Shown here: one piece after another, positions 35,510-45,823 of the stretch
Numbering within the stretch: the stretch's first letter is position 1
How the letters are laid out: every line of letters starts with the position of its first letter
NCBI GenBank assembly: GCA_023052935.1
Contig: CM041292.1
Location: 37,764,639-37,828,638, forward strand
Length of the DNA: 64,000 nt
Source: Piezodorus guildinii
Lineage: Eukaryota; Arthropoda; Insecta; Hemiptera; Pentatomidae
Direction: 5' to 3'
Notes under the pieces: generated by a model
The model's input: the letters and a program-made list of their open reading frames with translations, nothing else
What the model was told of the DNA's origin: nothing
The model's database searches: none
Program-made: the position numbers and the translations under genes

Positions 35510-35870
35510 CGATGCTATTAAATGTCTGACTCTCCTACGAAAAGTTGAAATCGAAGAAAGAAAAATCCTAGGAACCAGGAAAGAAAACTCTACCTACACC
35601 TGCAGTAATGTGGATAAGATCACGGTCATAAAAAGAAAAAGAAGAATATCCTTTTACGCTCATCTCAACATAATAAAACGAAAAAAAAAAAAAAAGACTT
35701 ATGAAATCTTTGAAAAAATCGATGATAAGAAAAGTATGGATGGTTCGTAGAAATCAAAATTGCAGAGAAGAGGAAGAAAACGCGGTCAAAGGAGAGAAGG
35801 ATGGCTATCAGAGTATGATTAAGGAGTACTGATAAAGGATAGATGGAAGAGGAAAAAATAAGTAAAATGA
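35510..35870 (+). pseudogene. RTE-like LINE ORF2 C-terminal remnant
   Basis: The plus strand reads RKILGTRKENSTYTCSN, then KRKRRISFYAHLNIIKR, then in a shifted frame TYEIFEKIDDKKS and in another WFVEIKIAEK. This order (RKILG, RKRR--FYGHL-RM, K-I--FF, WF-E) is typical of the region after the RT domain in endonuclease-reverse transcriptases common in insects. An A run at about 35681-35695 breaks the frame. Confidence 0.5.
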
Positions 35871-35886
35871 AGTCTTGAATTAATGT

Positions 35887-36043
35887 CCTTAGTTATGCCT
35901 TCCTTCGAAGGGACGTAAAAGGGTGTTTTAGAGCCTTTACGATGTAAGGTACTCGTTAAAGTTCGCTATTCAAATTAAACCTGGATAGGAAAAATTTAGT
36001 AACCCCATTGTATCATCGTCTGATTAACCATCGTAGCATAAAA
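35887..36043 (+). mobile_element. SINE family A, headless copy
   Basis: Plus-orientation body: GCCTTCCTTCGAAGGGACGT, then ACGATGTAAGGTACTCG, CATCGTCTGATTAACCATCG and AGCATAAAATGAATAGAC. The tRNA head is missing. Confidence 0.6.
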
Positions 36044-36129
36044 TGAATAGACAAAACCAACAAACTGTAATTACAGATTTTATTCATGTGAAGATACCCA
36101 AACAAAACTTGCCTATAAATATATATATT

Positions 36130-36385
36130 TATGGAGCCATCACTTGTTACCTTGAATTGAAGCAGGTTGGTTCTGGCTTTTTCCTGAAGTGTCCTTACCC
36201 CGAAGGGCGGGAGACAATATATATCGGAGGGCTATAAGGCGCAATAAGCTGCTGGAGGCAATATTCTAGGGTCCTTGGCCCTGTCTCCAATCCGCTATCA
36301 CCTGGATGTCTCTTATATCAGCTGGAGTCAGTTTAGAGGGTCTCTTCATGGAGTCTCTTGATCCTCGATGATCTTCGGAGATCTG
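36130..36385. other. GC-richer unique patch
   Basis: Less AT-rich sequence with no repeat relatives and no convincing open frame. Nature unknown. Confidence 0.25.
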
Positions 36386-36482
36386 TTGTTGGATTTGTCC
36401 AAAAAGTTATCATAACATATGATATATTTCGAATGAGCTTCATCAAAAAGGAAATAAATTCTCAAATTGTATATAAGCATGA

Positions 36483-36780
36483 TTGACATCGATATATCCA
36501 GTTTAATCTGAATATAGCGGTTTTTGAGAAAATAGTAAAAATTTGCAAAAAGCATGGTAAAACTTGGCGGTTATGGTTTTCCGATTTTGTTGAAAAGGTA
36601 GCTGTAACATCTCAGACATATATGAGTCTTAAATGTGAAATTTCAGTCTTATGAAACCGATCATTTTCGTGCTAGACTTCCCTCTCACACCCATGTGGTC
36701 ATTTAAACTATGGGAACCTTAAAGTGATTTAATATTTCCGGTGAAAACTATGAATGTGCTTTCTCTTAATATATATGTAA
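36483..36780 (+). mobile_element. HINE-like repeat, copy 10, fragment
   Basis: Plus-orientation: CATCGATATATCCAGTTTAA, GTTTTTGAGAAAATAGTAAA, AGCTGTAACATCTCAGACAT, then a decayed microsatellite position and a TTAAAGTG segment. It belongs to an older, diverged copy. Confidence 0.55.
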
Positions 36781-37365
36781 ACTTAGTAACCTTTTTTTTT
36801 ATAAAGTATATAAAATTAATAGATGTTTTTGCTCAATACAGTTACCTCATTTATAATTGTACAAAAATTCAACGAAAAAACGTACATAACATGAAAAACA
36901 CTGGAACAGATATAAATAGATGTTCTTTATGAAGTAAGTATTTGGATTATTTCCACTTACATCCTACTCCATTATTTTCATTCTGAAATGAAAGAATAAA
37001 TGGTATTTGACGGTTTCTGATGATGTATGTTTTATTCTATTAATAATTAGTTCTTGTTCTAAATAATGTACTTATTAAGTGCAATATCTTTGTGTTTACT
37101 CCATCTTAACACTTTTTTATTGTTTTGGCCTATTATTTAAATAATAAGATTTCGGTATTATTTATTTGTAATTTGCCTGTTACTGATTTATACAGGTTGT
37201 TTGCTTGATTTCTATCGATACTGTTTTCTACTTTGCAGCATTTACTTGTGTGCTGGTCTTAACAACAAAGCTTACTTTTGACGAATACTATCACAAGATA
37301 TATCAATGAACTCGCCCAGAATGATATAATGTTGATCCTAATTTTTCTAAGTTCTCTTCAGTTAA
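36781..37365. other. AT-rich spacer
   Basis: No gene or repeat recognised. Confidence 0.45.
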
Positions 37366-37868
37366 TCTATACTAATATTATAAAGCTGAAGAGTTTGTTT
37401 GTTTGTTTGAACGCGCTAATCTCAGAAACTACTGGTTCTAATTGAAAAATTCTTTTTGTGGTGGATAGTCCATTTATCGAGGAAGATTATAGGCTATATA
37501 ACATTGTGACCAATAGGAGTGAAGAATCAGTGGATAATCTGAAAAAAGAAACGGGGAAAATTAATCAACCTCGCATCCCAATGATTCCAAATGATTTACC
37601 TTTTAATTTTAAAATAATTCAATTTCCCGTTAATTTATCTTTTGCCGTAACAATTAATAAATCACAGGGGCAAACATTTAAACACTTAAAGATCGATTTA
37701 TGTCAAGATCGGGTTGCAGAGAATATCAGTATGTTCTTCTGCCACATGAAAATAAAACTAAAAATATCACTTACGCAGAAGTACTTTAAAATATATTATT
37801 TTAAAAACTTCTTACTCGAGACCGTAACAACAGAAATTGATGCAGACGAAGTCGCTGGCAACAGATAG
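37366..37868 (+). mobile_element. Non-autonomous Helitron, first tandem unit
   Basis: Starts with TC (TCTATACTAATATTATAAAG) after A37365, contains GAGTTTGTTTGTTTG and GAACGCGCTAATCTCAGAAA, and ends GCAACAGATAG, where the Helitron-type CTAG end has become ATAG. It runs directly into a second unit with no intervening base. An open frame at 37458-37868 carries Helitron helicase C-terminal sequence (FPVNLSFAVTINKSQGQTF, a Pif1-like superfamily 1 helicase motif). Compared with unit 2 it has an internal deletion that removes the FSHGQLYVAL region. It cannot encode a working helicase. Confidence 0.8.
37458..37868 (+). pseudogene. Helitron helicase C-terminal fragment
   Basis: 136 codons. The N-terminal part translates the element's non-coding 5' region. 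The recognisable part is RIPMIPNDLPFNFKIIQFPV, LSFAVTINKSQGQTFKHLKI and a tail after a deletion. The Rep/HUH domain and helicase motifs I-IV are absent. It ends at the element's 3' terminus rather than at a natural protein end. Confidence 0.7.
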
Positions 37869-38396
37869 TCTATACTAATATTATAAAGCTGAAGAGTTTG
37901 TTTGTTAGAACGCGCTAATCTCAGAAACTGCTATTCGAATTGAAAATTTTATTTTGTGAAGGATAGTCGATTTATCGAGGAAGGCTTTAGGCGATATAAC
38001 ATCACGCTGCAAATATGAAGAATCAGTGGAATATGTGGGGAAAACGGAAGATATTAACCTGGCATCCCAATGATTCCATACGATTTAACTATTAATTTTA
38101 AAATAAATCAATTTCTGGCAAATTTATCTTTTGCCGTAACAATTAATAAATCACAGGGGTAACATTTAAACACGTAGGAATCGATTTACGTCAAGACTGC
38201 TTTTCACACGGCCAACTATATGTCGCGTTGTCAGGATCGGGTTGCGGAGAAAATCATTATGTTCATCTGCCAGTAGAAAATAAAACTAGAAATATCATTT
38301 ACGCAGAAGTACTTTAAAACATATTCTTTTAAAAACTTCTTAATAGCGATCATGATAACAGAAATTGACGCAGACAAAGTCGCGAGCAACAGCTAG
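37869..38396 (+). mobile_element. Non-autonomous Helitron, second tandem unit
   Basis: Starts TCTATACTAATATTATAAAG immediately after unit 1 and ends GCAACAGCTAG with T38397 following. The pair therefore sits between A37365 and T38397, the AT target expected for Helitrons. It preserves the helicase C-terminus in pieces: DLRQDCFSHGQLYVALSGSG, then ENKTRNIIYAEVL and a stop near 38315. Stops such as the TAA after CACAGGGG near 38160 break the frame. It is similar to unit 1 throughout. Confidence 0.8.
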
Positions 38397-39700
38397 TTTA
38401 ATATAAAATTCATCTAACATGAAATATAAAACTGAAAAAAAATATATAAAATATTACCTAAATGGTTGTAAACTTCATTCCTTTTTTTTCCTGGTGTGGT
38501 AATATTAACGTCACTCTTAATGTATAAAAGGCAATTTTCTAGGTAAAAGTAAAATTTCTTTTAAAAATAACGAAATTTCTCCTTCAATTACCCGTTTCAC
38601 GTTGAGTGACCGTTTGATTAATTTCCGTTGAAAGGTTTAAGAAGATAGGCGTAAAAGCTTTTAAGGCGGATCTCACTCTTTATCACTGAGAAAAGCTTTT
38701 CTGAACTTGAAGACAAAGCCTTCTCAAGTTGGGACATTTTCATCAAGTCGTTAAGATTATTCTTTCAGTCTTCGGTTAAACTTTTTTTAATGCTATTTAA
38801 TATTCTATAACAATGAGTCTAAATATCTGTACATCTATAATTTTTACACGTAGAAAATCGTTTAGTCTACTAGTGCTACTTATTTTCAGAAACTTATATG
38901 TTTAATTTGATATTACTTTTGTGAATAATGTTCTTATTTAATATTATAATATTTGAGTAGGTAAAGCTTCTTCATTTTTTCTGTTGTATACACAAATAAA
39001 ACATATTCCAACAGCTCCTTAAATAATCGTTTATTTTTCCCCAGCGCTTTTAATACATCGGATTTTTTTTTCTAAATTTTGACTTTGTTAAGTGATTACT
39101 CATTTAACAAAAAAAAACAAAAAAAAAAAAACAGATCCTGGCTATTTTCCTGGATAATATAAAATATCAAATTTAAAATTTTTCGGTTATATACATTTAG
39201 AGACTGGAAATGTAACCATTTAAGTTACATTACATTATTAAAATGTTTGATGGGATGAATGGGCTTGAGTATAAGCAAAGTGTCACACTCTGTAAAATGT
39301 TACTCGATACCGCATTGATAGAGGAAAAACACGCGGACAAGAGACCAATTGATGTAATACTATGTTTTTGACCGGCTGCTGTTTTAAGGCAGCGGTAGCT
39401 TCAAAAACAGTATTAATTAATACATTCAATGTAAGTATAGACTATATTTACTGGAACCATAGGAGCTCTTTTCCAAAGGTGTCGTGTTCACCAATATTAA
39501 TAGGTTGCATGCAGGGGAAGATTAAATTAAACAGGTTTCAATAGATTATATTATTATTAGTATTAGCTAATACATATCTACTGTATTTACACAACGCCTA
39601 GAACTATGACTGAGAATACTGAGGGACTTATTGATGTTAACATTTCCTGACAATATTACACAAAGGTACCTTAAAACCGCTTAGTTGGCCGAGGAAGGTG
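38397..39700. other. AT-rich spacer
   Basis: No gene recognised. The short open frame at 39362-39544 has no domain. A runs lie near 39112-39132. Confidence 0.45.
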
Positions 39701-39713
39701 GAATCCGTCTTAG

Positions 39714-40907
39714 GCGTCCCTTTTCGGTTTTTTCCTCAGCATCTACTCTCCGACCTCCTATGAACTTTTCTCGGATCACACGGACTCATCTCTGTCTCGA
39801 ATACCACTGACCTCTTCTGTTGTTTTGGAAATTATCCCATTAAATAATTTGTTCGGCCAGTCAGAAATGAACCAACAAATTAACCAATTGAAACTTTCAC
39901 TACCAGTAAGATGCTCTGTACACAGATCCAAACTTGACCTTCATTCCTTACCGACGCCTCTGGTCTTTCGGCTATTGCAATCAGAACCGTGGCTACATTC
40001 AATACCTAAAACACACCGTATGAACTGCAAAAGGGGCAAAGATATAATCAGCCAATTGGAACAGAAATTGCAATTTGTGCAATTCCAGCGGAAACATAGC
40101 GGGTGGACCTATATTTATACGGATGGATCCAAAACAACAGATGGAGTGGGTTCCGCTGTAATCTCGGAGGGCGTAAAAATGTATTCGTTACCACCTTTTT
40201 GTTCATCATATCACGCTGAGTTGCTTGCAATAAATCGCGCGGTGCATGATTACATTAGCAGCACAGGGAACGCATTTATCTGCACAGATTCCAAGTCGGC
40301 TCTTAAGGCTTTAACAAATACATTTTCTGTGGACCCACTTGTGGTAGATACATTAACACAATTAAAGGCATTGGAGAGGGTTGGTAGTAGAATAGAATTT
40401 ATATGGTTACCTGGTCACTGTGGCATAAAAGGAAACGAGCTAGCTGATACCAAAGCAAAATTAGCTGTAACAGAAGGTCTGTTTGTTCCGGGTGCGTCAA
40501 CGCGGGAAGTAATCGCCCTCATAAAAGAAAAGGCCACAGAACATTGGCAAAAAGTATGGTTTTTTATGAGGGAGAATAAACTTAGAGTAGTCGAGCCTTC
40601 AGTGAAACCCAACCGAGCAGACCTACGGCTGTGCAGAAAGGAGGAAGTGGTACTGGCTCGACTGAGGATCGGCCACACAAGGCTGACCCACGGCTACCTG
40701 ATGGCGAGGGGATCACCGCCTCAATGTACCTCCTGTGGGGTTCTCCTCACAGTACCACATATACTGTTGGATTGCTTTTCTTTCGAAGCCGAGCGAAGAG
40801 GGATTAGTATGGAGAATGATATTGGGACAATATTACAAAATACCCAGGAGTCAGCCACCAAACTGATGAATTATCTAAAAGACACATCAATATTTTCCAA
40901 AATTTAA
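39714..40907 (+). CDS. LINE ORF2 C-terminal fragment: RNase H plus zinc-knuckle-like tail
   Basis: Degrades RNA in RNA-DNA hybrids in intact I-clade retrotransposons. The frame is open from 39714; no ATG start is visible near 39825, where the frame has TTG, so the true protein began upstream in lost sequence. Counting residue 1 at 39825, the RNase H catalytic residues are all present: D100 in YTDGS, E132 in HAELLAI, D155 in CTDSKSAL and D208 in NELADTKAK, with WLPGHCGIKGNE before it. A C-x2-C-x7-H-x4-C cluster (C301, C304, H312, C317) follows, a usual C-terminal feature of these LINEs. The natural stop is at 40905-40907, followed by an A run. It is intact over about 360 codons and so is one of the younger coding remnants. 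It is not expected to be functional without the RT part. Confidence 0.8.
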   Translation, partial: ASLFGFFLSIYSPTSYELFSDHTDSSLSRIPLTSSVVLEIIPLNNLFGQSEMNQQINQLKLSLPVRCSVHRSKLDLHSLPTPLVFRLLQSEPWLHSIPKTHRMNCKRGKDIISQLEQKLQFVQFQRKHSGWTYIYTDGSKTTDGVGSAVISEGVKMYSLPPFCSSYHAELLAINRAVHDYISSTGNAFICTDSKSALKALTNTFSVDPLVVDTLTQLKALERVGSRIEFIWLPGHCGIKGNELADTKAKLAVTEGLFVPGASTREVIALIKEKATEHWQKVWFFMRENKLRVVEPSVKPNRADLRLCRKEEVVLARLRIGHTRLTHGYLMARGSPPQCTSCGVLLTVPHILLDCFSFEAERRGISMENDIGTILQNTQESATKLMNYLKDTSIFSKI

Positions 40908-41004
40908 AAAAAAAAAAAGTTCCTGTTTGTATTTTTAATATTATATATATATATATATTATTATTATTATTATTTATGATTTTTTTTTTTTTTTAAATTC
41001 TTTT

Positions 41005-41174
41005 CTTATATGTAGCTATCTTATATAATTGTTTGTATTTATGTATTTTTAGTGTATTATGTATTTTACTTTATTATGTATTTTTTCTTCTTATATGTAG
41101 CTATCTTATATAATTGTTTGTATTTATGTATTTTTTAGTGTATTATGTATTTTATTTTATTATGTATTATGTAT
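41005..41174 (+). repeat. 85-bp tandem duplication
   Basis: Two units starting CTTATATGTAGCTATCTTAT at 41005 and 41090, followed by shorter TATTTTATTATGTAT-type repeats. It lies within the LINE 3' UTR. Confidence 0.8.
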
Positions 41175-41573
41175 TTTGTGATTAGTATATTTGTATGTAT
41201 TATTTTCGTATTGTATGTATTATTTTCGTATTGTATGTATTATTTCGTATATTATGTATAATGTTTGTATTGTATTTTATTATTTATCATGTATGTATTA
41301 TTACTTTTATTATATTGTATCTGCATTATTAGTTTAGGGCTAAAATAACCTCTATGGTTGAAAAGCCTTTATGTTACAAATAAATAAATAAATTGGAAAT
41401 TATCGGTCTCCTATCGTTGGTCATGACAAAGCAAGGCGGGGCTGATATGGGAAAAGCCCAAAGTCGGCGGTCCAGCGTATGTCCACTATTAATACTTTTT
41501 TCGTCTAGTAGCTGGGGTATAGGAAGTTCATGAGGCATCGCGGGGGAGGGAGATCAATGGGGAACCTTAGGGG

Positions 41574-41895
41574 TAGGGGTGGGCATAACCGAATGACGAT
41601 TATCGGATGATTCGATTACTTCAATCATTCGAATTAATCGATTATTGCATTAATCGGTCCAGAGCAACGAATGATCATTCGAACTGAATTGTTAGCGATA
41701 ATATCGAGGGATCATAAGGAGCTTGGATAATCTAACGACTTTTTTTTTTTTTTTTTTCTCAGCGCATAAATTATATGCATGTGTATCATCTCTTAGGATG
41801 CATATTAATCATTCGATTATAAAATCATTCGATTATTTGAATCATCGAATTCCGATCATCAGATTATGACGATCATTCGATTATGCCCATCCCTA
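41574..41895. mobile_element. hAT-like MITE
   Basis: About 322 bp with inverted ends: TAGGGGTGGGCATAACCGAA at the left, and at the right TCGATTATGCCCATCCCTA, the near reverse complement. The interior repeats ATCATTCGATTA-type words on both strands and contains a T tract. Flanks CTTAGGGG and GTTAGGGA match at 6 of 8 positions, compatible with a worn 8-bp hAT target duplication. No transposase is encoded. Confidence 0.65.
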
Positions 41896-42109
41896 GTTAG
41901 GGATAAGGGTAACGTCTTTAGAACTAAGGTCTTATAAATATTTATTTGATTGATATTACAATAATTTTATAATGAATTTACTTCCCTTAGTATCCTCAAT
42001 AACTAACAGAAGTAACATAAAACGAGTGAAGAAATATTTAGTTGGGATTTTCCTAAGGTTTATACCTTTAGTAGGATGTATTGTTATCATATTCATACAA
42101 TTAGCTGTT

Positions 42110-42371
42110 TGCTTATTCATTTAACGTCACTTTATGCTTCTGTGGCTAATCGGACATTGGGATTAAATTTTGACTATTGAAATTAAATTAGGATAGGAAT
42201 CTTCAAAGGTTACCTGACATCGTACAGGCTTGTGATCACCATTTTAGGCATTCTACGAAGGACTACAAACCGTGGATTTTTTTAAATCTCCTTCAGGGCC
42301 ATCCTACGGGTTCGAACGAGCGACCTTGGGTATAGAAGGCTGTCATTTTACTCACCACACTATAAGTAACC
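42110..42371 (-). mobile_element. tRNA-derived SINE, family A, near full length
   Basis: The plus strand shows the tail-to-head order: TTAACGTCACTTTATGCTTC, GGCTAATCGGACATTGG, ACCTGACATCGTACAGGC, GGGTTCGAACGAGCGACCTT (B-box region) and CACCACACTATAAGTAACC (A-box region). Confidence 0.75.
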
Positions 42372-42789
42372 TATAACTGCAAATTTAATGATGTCAATTT
42401 TCATCATTGTTCACCGGCAATCATCGAAAACTTTTGAAAGTTATAGAGATCTGTGGAGCTATTAATGAAGAACTGAAGGATAAAAAGAAAATTTAAAAGA
42501 GTTTGCGGTAGAGGGATAATGTAGTTAGACTAAACTAATTGGGGAGCTATAAGTAGAAGAGATGGAGGCGGGAGGCATGTTTATTGTGCACTGCAGCAAC
42601 AGGAGTCCGAACCTCCATTAGCAGATTGATCTGGGGCTACTCCAAGCTAATCCAATCTAATTTTCAGTTCCTACCGGAGGTCGCTTCTTATTTTTCGACG
42701 TACAAGTATCAAGGGAGAGTGCTGCCAAATAGCATCGCTCAGGAGTAGGAAAAACAGTATTTCTTTGGGCTGAAAGGGTTTGTACTCGG
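42372..42789. other. Spacer, partly GC-richer
   Basis: AT-rich to about 42550, then a more balanced segment (42560-42790) with no relatives in the window. No open frame is recognised. It hosts the following insertion. Confidence 0.35.
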
Positions 42790-43110
42790 CCCAGAGATAT
42801 CTTTTTTTTTTTTTTTTTTTTATTTATTTATTTAAAGAAATTTACAACTGTATTAAATAAATACAACAAGTAAATAGGCTTTATATATGATTAGTACACA
42901 TGATAGTCCTGAGAAGAAACTACCCATTGGTAGCACTCCAATGTCTTATGTTAGAAGGTCTCTTGGCCATCTTCTTTTAAGGCGCCTCGGTGGGTTGTCG
43001 GGAATAGATATGGAGGAGAGGTCACGGATAAGCGGGTTTGAGTGGGCAGGGAGTTTGGAATGAAAAGAGGTATATCTGTAACGGGCCAAGTCTTCAACCC
43101 AGAGATATCT
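42790..43110 (-). mobile_element. Jockey-clade LINE insertion with 13-bp target-site duplication
   Basis: A 5'-truncated element in minus orientation (42803-43097) flanked by identical CCCAGAGATATCT at 42790-42802 and 43098-43110. Its poly(A) tail reads as a T run at 42802-42820 followed by TATTTATTTATTTAAAG on the plus strand. The minus strand carries codons for RLKRRWPRDL just before the 3' UTR. The matching duplications make this one of the clearer insertions in the window. Confidence 0.9.
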
Positions 43111-43163
43111 AAATTGTTTCTTTCGTATACTATTGTTACTTCCACTTTCTTATATATGTTTGT

Positions 43164-43310
43164 TTGTTTATTCATTTATCACCACTTTATGCTACTGTGG
43201 CTAATCGAAAAATTGTACAATGGGTTTCCTAAATTTTGGTTTTATCAGGATAGAGATCATTAACGAGTGCCTTACATCGCACAGGAACGGCACCACTATT
43301 TTACGTCCCA
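43164..43310 (-). mobile_element. SINE family A, truncated
   Basis: Holds CACTTTATGCTACTGTGGCT, CCTAAATTTTGG, GGATAGAGATC, ACATCGCACAGG and TTTTACGTCCC in family A order. The head is missing. Confidence 0.6.
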
Positions 43311-43340
43311 TTTATTTTATATTTTCTTTCTCTAGAGTAC

Positions 43341-43343
<3 letters not shown>

Positions 43344-43394
<51 letters not shown>
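43344..43394. repeat. Poly(A) tract, 51 bases
   Basis: Uninterrupted A run within HINE copy 11. Confidence 0.9.
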
Positions 43395-43395
<1 letters not shown>

Positions 43396-43614
43396 CGGAA
43401 TTACAGGTTAAACGAATTTGATAACCAACTAAAGGAGAAAAGAGCAAACATATTTTTATGGGTCAATCGTTTTTACAGAACATAGGATATATCTTATATA
43501 TAGATGTATAATATATCGTTGGAAAGCTTAAGCTTGTAGAAAATATGTTATCTTATTTACAAGTAATGTACGAATAGGGTGTAAACTTAGATGATTGTTT
43601 TATTTACAATTTTT

Positions 43615-44400
43615 ACACTGTTATATATTTTTAAACATTTTATTGATAGTTACAAATGCACTTATAATTAACACAATAAGTAAATGGGTTAATTTTCACT
43701 TATGGGTATGAAAATGTCTTGTGAAGAAACTACACGGTGGTAGCACTTCAATGTCGAATTAATTTAGTAGGTCTCTAGGCCAATCGCCCCGCCGGAGGGT
43801 TGTCAGGAACAGGTGGGAATGATAAGTTGCTTACAAGAGGATTTCAATGGGTCGGGCGTTTAGAATTAAAAGAGACATATCTGTTTCGGGATAGATCTAC
43901 GAACAATTGGATATTAGGTCATTTTAGATAATTTTATTCGTAGCAAAATAAGGAACATTTAGGATTTTTCGAAGGATTTTGGATTATAAGGATTGAATGC
44001 GAGAGGAATAAGCTGGTTTAGTAGAGCCCCAAAGCTCGATTCTATTTGTCTAGATGGGCCTGATGATGGTAATATAAATGAGCTTTTTATAATATATTGG
44101 AAGTTTTGAACGTTTGTCGAGTAAGTATTGTAGTAATCTGTATTTACGGGCAGTCTCTTGTCGTCTTAGTCTTGTATGAGGATCCATGAAAGACATGTGT
44201 CAAGATGGAGTCCTAGGTATCCGATTTGTTCAACAGGTATGAGTGGGGTATTAGTAAAGAATACAGTGGAGCAGGAAGTCATCGGTTTACGACGAAGGGT
44301 AAAGGTTATTTGGTGGGATTTATTTTAATACTCCAGTTCTGATCCCATTCCTCAATGATGTGGGAATGAAGGATTTGGGTTGCAGCGGTTGGATTTATAC
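43615..44400 (-). pseudogene. Jockey-clade LINE ORF2 C-terminal half, decayed
   Basis: On the minus strand, in several frames: EEWDQNWSIKINPTK, PVEQIGYLGLHLDTCLSW (the KYLGL-LD-LTW pattern), FILPSSGP followed by a LWGS-like ELWGSTKPA segment, then QSKILRKILN-like text and the 3' UTR. The order matches Jockey ORF2 downstream of the RT active site. Many stops and frameshifts are present. It is inserted in HINE copy 11. Confidence 0.65.
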
Positions 44401-44534
44401 TACAAAATCTCAAAATTATGTTTCTTACAAAGCTGAAAATAATACTTTAAACTTTTTTCAACTCTTTATTTAAAAGTTCTTAAGTTGATTTCAACGACCG
44501 AGATGAGTGATAGTCTTATTATGCGCGTACCAGA

Positions 44535-45823
44535 TTTTTACGTAGTTATATTTATTGAAATTATAGCTGTGTTATTCAATCTATCAAGTAAATTATTACA
44601 ATTATTAAAATTAAATTATTAATTAATTAAAATTACTAACAACTTCTTTAATTTTTTTTTTTACTGATATTACTGTAGAATTCTTAAAAAGTCACCTATT
44701 TTTTCGCTTGAAAATAAGTTCTTGCAATAAATAAACAGGTGTTTAGTGTTTTAAATAAGGTAACTTACACAATGATAGTCCATTCTACTAAGGCAATATA
44801 CCCTTGGCAAACAGATATGGTGGGGTCATGTCCATTTAGAATTCCAAGTTGACGAGCACTATATCTTGGATAATAAAATAATTAAAAAGTTAATATTTCG
44901 CTGTGACGCGGAAAGCTTTAAAATATCTCAATAAAGAAATATATTAGTATGGACTGTCTTTGTGTAATTTACTTTACTTAACATAAGTTAATGTTATTAT
45001 GAAATTATTTATTTAAATGGTATAAAAATTACCTCTGTTAGCCTTTATTCCATGGAATATTCCTTATCTGCGGTAGACTGTGTAACTCAACTCGATTTGC
45101 ATTTAGAAACATTTTCTCCAGTTTCCTGGAACTAGTCAGTAATTCGCTTTGAGATACTTGCTTGTTTTTACTGTCCTGGAGAATTTGAAACTCATTTAGT
45201 ATGCAATCCTCTTACTTTCTCAGATGATGGAATGACTTATTTAGTATTTCAAAAAACAACTTGTAACTAACTTCCTTTAACTTGAGTCTAAAAAATATTT
45301 CAGTAAATAAAGTTACCATGATAAGTAATTTGCCTACTAAAAACTTTTATTTTGGTGCATTTGACCTCTCTATATTCTTGGTTAGACCATTTAATTTAAA
45401 CTTTAATATTTATTTAAACTTTCCAAGAAAATGTTATAAAAGATCAAACATTTGGTATTTTGTGTTTTTTGGTTGGTTCTTTACTAAGATATTCTTTTTA
45501 AAAACAAAACAAAAAAAAACAGCAGAAATTGTATGATATAGTTGCTTAAGTATTCAGATTATGTACTCCATAATCTAACATAATATTAAATTATTAATTT
45601 GTGGCAGATTCAACAATAATAAAAGCTGTAAAGTGGACCTAAAGTTTGTTAATGCCTTTTTTTTTTCTTTAAATAATAAAAATAACTTTATTCTGGGACT
45701 ATGTTCCTTAAGAATAACAATGTCGCACAGTAAATATACACTTTAATATTCATGTCTGGCCCAAAGACCAATAAAATAAATTTTTCATAGTAGTTACAAT
45801 TAGTTGACCGTTGAGAATTACTT
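44535..45823. other. AT-rich spacer
   Basis: No gene recognised. Open frame 45282-45536 is low-complexity. Confidence 0.45.

Larger units (their letters stand above)
39714..41395 (+). mobile_element. I-clade LINE, 5'-truncated
   Basis: Comprises the ORF2 C-terminal part with RNase H (39714-40907), a 3' UTR with simple TA/TTA runs and an 85-bp tandem duplication (41005-41174), and a terminal AAATAAATAAATAAATT near 41380-41395. The 5' boundary is unclear; a stop codon at 39711-39713 limits the open frame. RT and endonuclease domains are absent. Confidence 0.75.
43315..44534 (-). mobile_element. HINE-like repeat, copy 11, split by a LINE
   Basis: Two parts in minus orientation: 43315-43608 (with AACCAACTAAAGGAGAAAAG and ATATCGTTGGAAAGCTTAAG) and 44405-44534 (ending GCGCGTACCAGA). 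A 51-base A tract at 43344-43394 replaces about 90 bp of the normal body. The Jockey fragment 43615-44400 separates the parts, so the LINE inserted after the HINE. Confidence 0.65.
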
